64,000 bases of DNA from Trebouxia sp. TZW2008 (taxonomy: Eukaryota > Chlorophyta > Trebouxiophyceae > Trebouxiales > Trebouxiaceae): positions 62,380 through 126,379 of the forward strand of contig BDIU01000374.1 in NCBI GenBank assembly GCA_002118135.1, written 5' to 3'. Within the stretch, counting starts at the first letter, position 1. Every line of letters starts with the position of its first letter. Shown here in pieces: positions 34,601 through 46,600 of the stretch. The translations under genes were made by a program, and so were the position numbers. The notes beneath the pieces are model-generated. The model worked only from the letters and a program-made list of their open reading frames with translations. It did no database searches and was not told the DNA's origin.

Positions 34601-37600
34601 AGATGCTCACAGCTGCATACTACATGCTTGATGCTGGGCATGCAAAACAGATATGCAAACAGCTGCACACCAAAAAATTGACATGGGCCATGCAAGGTAG
34701 AGATGCAAACAGCAGCACATTACACACACATGAAGTGTCAGGCATGCAAAACCTTGGTGCCTTGCAAACCGTAAACCTGTTGTCAAGCCAGCTACAGCAT
34801 CTCTGCATTTGTGGGCTGTCAGGGATCGCTTCTGACTTACCATTTGACAACAGCGCATGAAGCTGAAGGAGGGCGTGTCTTCAAGGGCCGGACAGCGAGT
34901 GGAGGCAGCACAGTATGTGGGATCTTGAGGAGTGAAAGTGAAGCAGAGCAGCAACCACATCCAGGGGAAGGGCAGAGAAGCAGGTACCCACCATTTGACA
35001 ACAGCGCATGAAGCTGAAGTAGGGTGTGTCTTCAAGAGCCAGGTGGCGAATGAAGGCTGCGCAGTACATGGCATCTTCAGGAGTAAGAATACAGCGAGGC
35101 AGCAAGCAATGGCTGATGAAGACTGGGATAGTCTCCTTGTGATCAGCATCTGCTAGCAGATGGTCTTTCCACTGCCTGAACAGCTTCCTGCTGTCTCTCC
35201 AGCGCTCCTCAACCTTTGCCTTCTCACGCTCCAAGAGCTTGACTTGATCCTGAACAAAAGCAGAGCAGTCAGGCGCACAGGTCAGAGTTTCTGATACTTC
35301 CCTTGTGGCAACAGACCCTCCTTGCAATGCCTGAATTTCAAGTTGTCCCTCCAGTGCTCCTTAACCCTTGCCTTTTCACGCTCCAAAAGTTTGACTTCAT
35401 CCTGAACAGAAAGCAAGACAGTCAGACGCACAAGCCAGAGTGTCTGATATGTTTGTGTGGCAACAGATGCTCCTTCCACTGCCTGAACAGCTGCATGCTC
35501 CTAAAACTTTGTGACTCTCACGCTCCAAACACTTGACTTGGTCCTGAACATGAATGGAACAGTCAGGCAGACAAGTGCAGGCTAAGACAGTCTTTGTGTG
35601 GTCAGCATTTATCAGCAGATGGTCGATCCACTGCCTGAACAGCTTCGCGCTGTACCTCCGGCGCTCCTCACGCTCTGCCTTCTCATGGTCCAAGAGCTTG
35701 GCTTGATTGCGGCCCGGGAAACAACAGTCAAACAATCATGATAGGCTGGCTAAGGTGGTCTTGTTGTGGTCAGCAATGATGATCAGGCTACTGTTTTGCC
35801 GCCTGAAAAGACTCATGGTGATTCACATAAGATAATGCTGTGCAATGAAGTCTGTGAAACACCCATAGATGTTGGGGTTGGGCTGGCAGAAGTGTCATTA
35901 CATTGTTGAGACAGGCCTGACACAGAGATTTCAGCCCAAAGGGCCCTCAATGTGACCACCATCTGCTATGGCCTGACTGTTGCGCTGTGTATATGTGACA
36001 ATGCTGACAACAGCTGACAGTAGCAGACAATAGCAGGCATAACAGCGCATTACACAACACCTTGAGCGCCTCATGCTTTCTGATCCAGTGCTTTTGCGCC
36101 AGCTTGCGGTCATCAGAGTTCTCTATGAACTTGAGGTTGGGTCGCATGTACCCCCGCTCAATCTGGGGGGGCTCACCACAGGCAGTGTGCTCCTGCAATG
36201 CTTCTGCTTGCTCACGCTGCAGCAGCTTGATCTGCTTGTCATACCTGCACAGCATTGCTGACAGTCAATAGGCTGGAACTCTGCTGCAAGGACTCAGTAA
36301 ACATTGCACTCCATCTGAGAGGGATCACCACAGGCAGTATGCTCCTGCCAAGCTTTGGCTTGCTCTCGCTGCAGCAGCTTGCTATGCTTACCATACCTGC
36401 ACATTACACATCACATCTGATGGACTAAGTTTGCAAGAGTTACACAGGTGATATCACGTTCTATGTCTGACTCAGAGACTGCAGCGCAGGTAGCATGCTC
36501 CTGCAAAGCTTCTGCTTGCTCACGCTGCAACAGCTTGATATGTTTGTTGTATTTGCGCCGCAATGACACAGTCAGGGAGCTGAAATGTGTGAGTCACAGT
36601 CAGTATATGATCCAACTGGGGGAGCTGACCACAGGCAGCCTGCTCCTGTAAAGCCTCTGCCTGTTCATGCTGCAAAAGCTTGATCTGCTTGTCATATATG
36701 CATGTAAATGATCACAGTCAAGGTTGGAACTGTGAGAATCCACACCATAAGCATTGCGCTCCATCTGCTTGTCGTACTTGCACAGCATTTATGACAATCA
36801 AGACCTTGACAATCTCGTGAGAGGTTGAGTTAAGCGCTTTCTCTTGAGGCTGCAGTCCAATCAGCACACTCCTGCAAGGCCTCAGCAGCTTGATATGCAC
36901 ATTGTGCTGTCAAACGTCACAATTCTGCTTGTTGGCTGTCCAAGCAGCATATCAGACTGGTGAAATCATGCGCTGGAGAGTCATGCAAGGCGTGTATGGC
37001 ACTCTTGTGCTTGTATGTTGGGCAGAAGGTCAGGCAGATCAGCGCGCCGCATCACACAATACAAGGCGTGCGTGGCCCTCAAAATGTTGACATGTAAGAC
37101 ATGTCAGCACGAAATTATCCTAAGATTTGATAGATAACAATCTAACAGCAACTTAAAGGTGCTGACTTACTCAGGGCCAGCATTGCAGATGTCTGCGTAG
37201 GTGAGTCTCCAGAAAAGAAGGTAGAAGGGCTTGGTGAGGCCCTTCTTGTCTGCTGGCAGCACTGCATCCACTGCTTCTACCAGGTGACTCCACCGCACCT
37301 CCCCAAAGGCTGTGTCTGCACCAGTCCACAACAAAATGCTCAGATTGGCATCTTGCAATGCTCAAGTGGAGATGCAGTTGAAATGACTTTGCTGCAGATG
37401 ACACAGCCATCCAGCACCACCACACAGGGTGTGTCTGCAGCGTGATGTGCATTGTGATATTGTACCGGTCAGCAGGGTCCTGAGGTGCAAGGTCACTGTG
37501 GCCTTTTGCTAAGGCAAAGCTGCTCTGTCATGATGAGAGCAAGGTTATGCATCTGAAGTGTGACACCACCTGATGCTGAGCCAAGAGAGTACAGCTGGTC

Positions 37601-40600
37601 ACCGTCAGAAGCACAACGCAAACAATCCTGAGTGCTGCAGCAGTGTCTGCAATTCCTCTGGCTTGCAACTGCTGTAGGGCTGACAAGCGGCAATATGCAA
37701 CAGCAAGGCACAGTCCATAAGACATTATTGACTCAATGCCCAGGCAGCAGAGCTCTGCATTTTGCTGCTTGCCTATGCTATGACTCAATTATACTGAGAA
37801 AGTTACTGCTACAAGGAGAATGCTGCAGAACTTGTATAGCTAAGCTGCTAAGAGCACGAGTTGCAATTTGTCATGTTGAGCCCTTCTAGCACAAGGAGTT
37901 GCTCACAGAATGCAGGGAAGAAAACACTGCTTACCCTCCTCAACCTCCATTGGGGCCACTTCCATTCCATCAGGAATTTCCCCATCCTCTTCATCCTTGG
38001 GAGTTGGAGGCTTTGGGAAAGGCACTCTGGACAGAACAGGGCGGTACAGCAGGAATGCAATCTCTGGCTCTAGACCAAACTTGTCAGGGCTGAGCAGACT
38101 GGCAAGGGGTGGCATCATCTGCTGATATTTGCTCTTGTCAATGGCAAACTTCAAGAAGTCGGCATACTGCACACGAACACAATTGCCTAGTCAGCACAGG
38201 GTGGTACAACAGGAAAGCGATTTCTGGCTCTAGACTAAAACTGTCGGGGTCAAGATGCCGGCAAGGACTCCAAAGAATGGCAAGCAGCGGCATCATCTTT
38301 AAGTGTCTGCCCTTGTCGATGGCAAAGTTCAAGAAGTCGGCGTACTACACACAAGCACATCAGAGTGCAATTGCTTCCCGACTACGAGCTCACAATTTCT
38401 CAGGTTCAGTTGATCAACGCAAGGCGGCATCATCTTCTAATATTTGCCAGTGTCAATGGCAAACTTCAAGAAGTCTGCGTACTGCACACAAGCAAAACAA
38501 AATGTTCAGCAGAACGTTATGCCATCGCTTCACGCTGACATGCTCTCTGTTTATTTGTGTCCTGTAGCGTCAAATGCAAGCGCTTGTGCGCCTTTGCTGG
38601 TGAGCTGCATGCATCTGGTGCCATCTGCAGTTGAGACTGCTCTGCCCTAGCTCTGCATTTGATAAAAGGACACTTTTTCAGGAAGAATTTCGAAAATATT
38701 TGATGTGTGCACAGTGAGACATGATTTTGACAAATACAAATAGCCAAAAAGAGGTCTTGCAGCTATGGTGTGGGTCCAAGTGCAGGACCGCCAACACCTC
38801 AACAGCAGCTTTCTCACATCAGTTTGCCGTTGGCAAGGTGAGCTGTCGTTGACAACCCTGGTGCAGTCCTCTTTTCTAAGTTCTACAGGAGCTTACTTGC
38901 AGCAATGTGCGATTGGCGTGATCATAGCGGTCACTGACAACCCTGATGCGGTCCTCTGGCTTCAGCCTGGCTTCCACACTGCCTACGCCCCTGTCCTGCC
39001 CAATGATGCGCAAGCTACGGTTCTGAGCCAGCAGCACAAACAGGGGGACTGCCAGGGGAAACCCACACTCCGTCTGCACAACATAAACTTGCTCAGGACA
39101 TGCTAGATGGAGTAAGAAATTGTGCGCAGGACCCCATCAGCTCCTTTTGCACAAATCAAACTTGCTAAAGGCATGCTGTTTGATGCAATGGGGCTTTGGA
39201 TAGGGACTGGAAAAGATGATGAGCATACAAATTATACAGGACTGACAGCTGGATCAGGCAATCAGCGCCCACCCTGGCTGTCTTGCTGGCCCCGCACTTC
39301 CTCGGTAACGATCCAGCACAGACAAGCACAACGCATTCACAGCGCAGACAGGTACAGCATAGGACTGACACACCATGGTGAGAAAGCGTAGATGAGGGGG
39401 TCAGCACAGCCAGGTACATTCCTGACAGAAACAACACAGACAGATGCAGAACCAACAGGTTCAGCACAGACACATACGGCAGAGTTACAGCAGGAGACTG
39501 ATACACCGCTGCGAGGGCATAAACAAGGCAGTCAGCAAACGCCTGGCTGTCTTGTTGACCAGTCGCACTCCCTTGTTGATGATCTACACAATCACAGACT
39601 CAGACACAATATTTCTACAGCACAGACAGATACAATAAGGATACAACACAGACAGATACAGCACAGGAATGGCATACCATGGTAAGAGCGTGAATGAGGC
39701 GGTCAGCGCCTGCCCTGGCTATCCTGCTAGCCAAACGCACTTCCTTGTTGATGATCTTGACAGTTCTGAGGATCTCACCGCCCGCCAAGGCCAACAGCTC
39801 GGTGTCACCAACATCTTCCAAGACATGCACTCCCTGTGTCAAAAACATTAACGAGTCATATACAAGCCTGGATGCAGCATATGACTAGTCTCATTCAAAG
39901 GAGCCATGTGGGTTGGACAGGCAGTCAAGCATTGCAGACAATGTAAGGGCAGGGAGGTGCGCAGCAAGCACTGCATGATATAAAGTGCAAGAATCACACG
40001 GCATGCACAAGCGAACATAGTTAAGCACTGCTTGAGCAGTATTAGAAACTGCAGAGCTTCAGCAGAGAATTCAAAAAGTCAGCTGGTGCTCGACGCTACT
40101 GTATCAGCATGCTTGCAACATGCTACAGAGTAGCACACTGTCTTTGATTTGTGGACCACTGATGTGAGAAGCTTACCGCCACTATGTCCATCAGGTCTCC
40201 AAGAAGGACAAACACCTCATTGTGGCTCTTCAACCCAGCATTGTACACCAACTGCACCACACTGCTCAAGTGAGAACTGCTGTTGCACAGTCACGCTCAA
40301 AGAATGCAGCGCCACATTGCTCACATCAGAGCTGCTGCTGCAAGCATGGCATCAATGTATTGCATCTTGATGCTGCCACATAAGCACCATACGTACACAC
40401 ATGTCAAGAGGGTGCTTCTTCGTCGCAGCGTGGTCAGAAGGGACACAGCCAATGCAAGCGCCAGGCATGGTGGTGAGCTGCGGCATTATAACAAAAGCCG
40501 CAATCGTACCGGCATGTTCAGCTTGCATTGCAATGAGCAACAACAGTGGACAGCAGTAGGCAACACAGTCAGTAGCATTTTAGATCCATTGCACACACAG

Positions 40601-43600
40601 TGCAGTGCAGTACAATCACCTGAAAAGCGGCAGACAGCACAGTCAATAGAATTCTGGACTCATTACACATATAGTGCAGTACAGTCACCTGAAGCAGCGC
40701 ATGCAGATCGATGCCAGCGCCGCTTTGGTTCTTGCCATCACGCGTCAGCTTTCTTGCCACCAGGGCAACAAAGCGGGAGGCATTGGCAAGGGGGTCTGAG
40801 ACCAATACATTGTCAGGCTTGTATCTGCACAACACCAAAATGAATACATGTCACCTTTCTTACTAAGGCAACAAAGCAGGAGGCATGGGCAATAGGTTTG
40901 GAGACAAGCACATTGTCAGGCTTGTACCTGCCAGCAACAAAATGCACACAAAGGTTTCTTCACCATCGATGTTCAGTGCAAGGGGTTTAGGTTAGCACAG
41001 GACCAAAATGGTTGGTGACACTTGATTGCTCCAGTACAGACTCAGCTGGGCCTGCTGAGCCTGGCTAGCATGCGATTTGCATGAGATGAAAATGTGTACA
41101 AGCCAGACCATCGTGTTGCATGTGCTGCGGTCAAGCCATGGCAGCGCATCAACTCAAGGACAGCAGCGATCGAGCAGCTGATCAACACGAAGCACATCAA
41201 GAGGGATCTGTGGCAAGCGCTCACAGTGCTGGACTTGCATATCAGTGACCACTGAGCCCAGTCTACAGCCGCAGTTATGCTAACAGCAAACAGCACAATC
41301 TTGGCAATGTGTACAAATATTGACCATTCCCACAGCATGCTGATGACCATAAGGCAAAGGAGAATCTAGCCGAACCTCATGCATGCCGCTCACCCGGCAA
41401 CGTCAAGCTCACCTAGTCTTACTGCATGCTGTTCACCCGGCAACGTCAAGCTCACCTAGTCTTACTGACAGTAAAGGTTCTGATGACTCGGAAGGTGATG
41501 GCGTCCAGAACAATGTCAGGCAAGTCGCCCATGGCATCTGTCAGGCTCTCAATGTGGGTGCCATTGTTCTGAGCCTGCAGCAGGTGAGGCACATGATTCA
41601 ACAGATATCCTTCGAATTTATGCCAGCACTTTGTGTCTAGAAGCCAAGACTGCTTTCAAATGAAGCAGTGTCAGCAGTATCAGCTGTGACTTGTGTTATT
41701 GCCACAGCAAAGGCTTGTGGATGCCCATGGCTCAAAGCGCCTCAGCATTACACATGAATACCGAGATGAAATTGAGCACATGCCATGGATGTGGAGGCTG
41801 ATTGCTTGCCTGAGCCAAAATGACAGCAGCATGTTGGAGTATTTGTCACGCTGTAGCATATGACACAGCGAACAAGTGTGCTGAGCAGGCCAACAGTGTC
41901 TCTTTGCATTGTGCTGTCAAGCAAACTTTCTTCTGCTGTGCAGCTGACAGTACGCACTTGCAGACAGCCAATGTGTGCAGCTGGTACACCACAAGCATGT
42001 ACAGGCAGCAAGTGCAGCTGATGCACAAGATGCGCATAGAGATAGGGAATGCAGCAAGACAAAAGTAGGCACTCACATAGCTGACAAGGTACTCTGCCAC
42101 AGTGACAGGGTTGGAGTGGGACACTTTGGCCAAATTTCTGATCAGGCCCTTCGTTTGCTTGTCTTTCTCCTTCTTGTTGGCAGCAGTCTCTATCCTGTCT
42201 GGGTCCTTGTCAAAGGTCATGCGCCCAGCAATGCGCTTGGCCAACCTGTACACTGAGTCTGCGCCTGCCTTCAGGCAAACCAGGTCAAGGCTACCCATGT
42301 CAGCAGAGCCCAACAGTGCCTGCGGAAGGAGTCAGTCAAGGAGTAGTTTAGGTTATTGGAACAAGAATTGCTGCCTGGAGAGACAGACCCAGAGGAAGCA
42401 GGTGGAAGATTGCAAGCTTGCTCTGGGTGTTTGCCATTTGCATGTGTGTAGGGGTACACTACAGTGCACCCCAATTCAGGCTACGCAAACTATATGGACC
42501 AAACCAAAACCAGAATGACAATCACACAGCCTAGGCCGTCGCTGCCAAGGTGGCAAGGCAGTCATGCTGTAGCTTGATCTGTTACAAGCACATTTGCCAT
42601 GGATGAGGCATTTCTGGTGATTTTCAGAGCTTGGGTGTTGTGTTGTCCTGCTGTGTGTTGAACAATGGTTAGACGCAGCCCCAAATTGACAAGGCAACCG
42701 CTGCACCAGCTCAACAGCCAGCAGCAGATATTGCTGCTGAGGAAGCTGCGTTTTGGGACTTGAATGTTGAAGCCCAATCTGATCAGCAGGCAACAGCAAG
42801 CATTGTTGCTGGACAAGCTGCGGAAGCAGCTGTTGCAGTGGCAACATTGTCAAGGGGACCGCTGTCCATGCTACAACGATTCGTGTTGATGGCGCCACAC
42901 TCATGTGCGCCTGTTGCCTACTTCCCAGACCAATAGCTAGAACTGGAGCTGGCTGGATGAGTCGTGGTGACTTCCAGCAGAGCACGCTTGGCGTTCAATC
43001 AGAAATCAGGCTTGCTGTGCCAGACCTATGTCATTGCTTCATACAGGGCAAGGGTGACAAGCTCCATACGAGCAAGTTCGTGTCTGATTTGCTTTGCTGA
43101 CATGACTGGCTGCAACTTCTTACAAAAGGATCAAAGAACAATGTGGTCAAAGGGATGCCTGATGTCAGCTAGAGACTAGCTCACCGAGACATCCTTGTAC
43201 AGTGCAAAGCGCCTACTGTAGGGCAGCAGCTCCAGAAGCAGCCACAGCTCTGCTGCCAAGAAGGGGTTGGGGCTCATCAATGCCAGGCCGGGAAAGATCC
43301 TTCGCACTAGCTCATCACACACCTGCAAAGTTTGCCACTCGCATTGCAGATGCCACGCAGATATGTTAACGGTCAATGGGCAGCAAGGTTTGTCAGCCTT
43401 GTCATGCACATTAAGCCACCGTTGCTGCAAGTGCCATGCAGATATAGCACAGCCAAGCAATCAGCGGCATTGCTTGCGATGCAGAAAGGCTGCTCCCTTG
43501 TCAAGACTGTTCAAAGAAGACTTTGGATTGTATACTGTGCATTGATGGCAAATACAAAGAGCCAGTGGGAGATTGAGATGCATGTGCATGGCAGTGTCAC

Positions 43601-46600
43601 AATCACAGCAGGACAGGCCTGGATGGTACTGTCATGACCACATGACACAATCAGGTGATTGCACATTGCATGACAGGATCAAACTGGATTTACAGCCGGC
43701 AGGACAGGTGCACATGTTGCTGAAACCAGGACTCAATGAATGCAAGTGATATCGTACATGTTGCATGTCAGAACCATGGCACACCTTAGCGACAGCAGCC
43801 TCTGTTGGGTCCTCAGCTTCATCAGCTTTCTGACTGTGATGCTGATGGTGCATGAGAAACTGCTTCCAATGGCGCACAAGCCTGACCCACAGTTCATTTG
43901 AGGCACTGAAGGACAAGCCCATCCTGTCCAGCATCTGCTCAGCTTCAGGCTGAATGACGGGCAGGGGCACTTCTTCTGCCTGTATCCCACAGATTGCAGA
44001 TGTCATGATGCCCATGTACGATACAACAGTTTGAGGCACCCAAGCACAAGGCACGGCAGGCATGAATCAGGTGCACATGTCACGAGGTGCATGTGCTGTG
44101 ATACTCATTGGGTTTGAGCTTTGATGTCGCGAAAAGACACATGTTAGAGGCAATGGCTGCAAGCATGCGGTGCCATTGCATGCAACAAACGGCAGCTTGA
44201 GCCAGGAAGCGCTTGATGACAATGGTGTCCGGAGGCAAAATGTTTTCAGTGTGAGACATGCACATGAAATAAGCACAGTGAAAATTTGCCTCAGCGCAGG
44301 CTTCACAAGTGCAAGGGCAGTATTCCAGCATGGAAGGAAGTCTGTCAATACCTCTGGCTGCCAGTCATGCCAGGTTCGGGTGGCAGGGTCAAGTCCTGCC
44401 AGCACCTGGCTGGCCATCCAAGCATTGATGGGGGGATAGTCAGCAGGCTCCATTCCTGTTGCCTTCAGAGCACCATAGATCTGCCAGGCCAGATCCAGTT
44501 CCTCCATCTGCAAAGCGACAGTGGCCAACCTCACAGTTGTTGCTAGTTGCAGATACTCAGCATCAGCGTGTGTCCTCAATGTGCAGGACGGCGGCGCCAA
44601 AACTGGATGAGCATGCTTTCTGCAGATTCCTCAGCGCGAGAGACTGTCAAGCAGACCTGGATACAGCTGGCTGCATTGCACTTTGCCTGCCTGCTTGCCT
44701 GCAAATGGGCCTGTTTGACTAGATGTTTGACTTGTTTGAAGCTGGCGTCAATGCTGGGTGCATCTCTCTCCCATATTGCCTAGGCGTGTTTAACATCATT
44801 GACAATCAACATGGCATGGCTCTCCAGCTATCATTCAGCATGCTTCACTTGTTGCTCAATTTCGTGCAAATGTCCAAGGACTTTCGAGGTTCACTGGCAG
44901 ACTTTGCAGAATCAACAGGGTCTGCCAACGAGCTCCCGGAGTCCTTGGACAATTAGCCAAATCTGAGTCCGCAAGTCTTTGCACTAGACAAAGTCTTTGT
45001 TTGGGTTAAGTCGTTTCTGTTTATTTGTGGTGACGCTGATCAGCATTCACCAGGTGCTTGAACATAGCACCTGCAAAATTGAATAAAAAACAGAGTGCAA
45101 TTGTGCAAGAAGGCCAAGAGACTTCACCTCAAAGGCAATTCGAGCTAGCTCAAGCTTTTGATTCTCTGCCCACAAAGGCTGCAATGCTGTTGTCAGCAAC
45201 TCCCTGGGGTTCAGCTGGAACTTCTCAGCAGAGATGCCAAAGTCAGATGTGTTGAGCTCAATCTGCAGCAACAGCATGCAGACATGATATTAGACAATGT
45301 GTCAGCAGAACATCAGCAGACACATTCAGCAAACAGCTTGGCGCTTGAGGATGTTGTTGGCCTTGCACATGCTCTCAGTCATGCCGCATACATATTAATG
45401 GTGCAAGGCCAATTGCCAACACCACAAAGTCCAACTGGTATCACAAAATCTTGATGCAATTGACTGGAGAATGGCGAAAGATGAGCTGTGACCTGTGCAA
45501 AGCCAGAAAGTAGACAGATTAGACTTGTATTTTGACTTTCATGGTCTCATTGAGCATGCAGCCATCAATGTGTTCACCATGCAGCAAACATGCTACATGT
45601 GTACGGGTTAAGTCCAATTTTGCCAGGCGTTGAGTAAGCACGCAATTTGCTCTGTTGAAGAACGAACGCATACCTGGTCAATGTCCTTATTCAGGTTGTT
45701 GCGGGATCTGTAGGCGTTGAGAGCACTGGCCTGAGCAGCTTGCTGAAGCTCCTTGAGGGTGGCGTCTTCAGGAGACAAGTGCACCCACAACCCATTCAGT
45801 GTGACTGCCTTTGCCTGCAGCATCCAGGGAATGCATCTCTCAACTGCTGTGCAATTTAGCATGTCTTGTGCATGATTGCGTAAGTTTGACACAATTGCAT
45901 TGCAAATTTTAAATAGTTTAAAATAGCACAGGACCAAACTGGTTGGGGACAGTTGACTGCTCCAGTACATACCTAGCTGGGCCTGCTGAGCTTGCCTGGT
46001 ATACGTCTAGAATGGTTGAAGAATGAATTTCTTATGCACCTCATAACCACCAACACCGACAGCAAATGACTGAGCCCTCTTTGTGCTGAGTGCAAAAGTC
46101 AGCTGCAGGCAGGTATGCAACCATGCATTCACTTGTTGGTGTCTAGCCGTAAGTGCTAAGGGCGCGGCTGGTGAGCAAAGTGAGCATTGTGCACAGTTGC
46201 TTGGTCCACAAGGTGTCAGACAATGGTAGCATGAATGCGTCAGTGTCAACTTATCGCAGCTTGCTTGTGGAAAAGCATACCTTGATCAGTTGCACAGACA
46301 TTCTGTACAGGTTGTCTGGCGCCACCTCTCCCTCTTTCTGCAAAGCAACGCCAACACTCCTCAGCATGACTGCATGCTAACGCCCAAATGCCTTGCCTTC
46401 TATCAAGATGAGGCAATGAGACCATATACAATTGGCCTGCAAATGCAACAGCAAGAAGAAGAGAGGTAGCCAGAGCATAATCTTCTCTGCAGAGCGTCCA
46501 GTCAAAGACGCTGTAGGCTGCTGAAAAATCACGCTCAGAGGTCACATGTGCTGTGCTAACTGACATGTGCCGCCTGCATGCACCAACATGCAAAGCAGCA

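Noticed and set aside
21376..35885. Shared 'atagatgttggggttggg' at about 21388 and 35866
   Set aside because: An 18-base low-complexity match with no flanking similarity; not enough for a repeat family.
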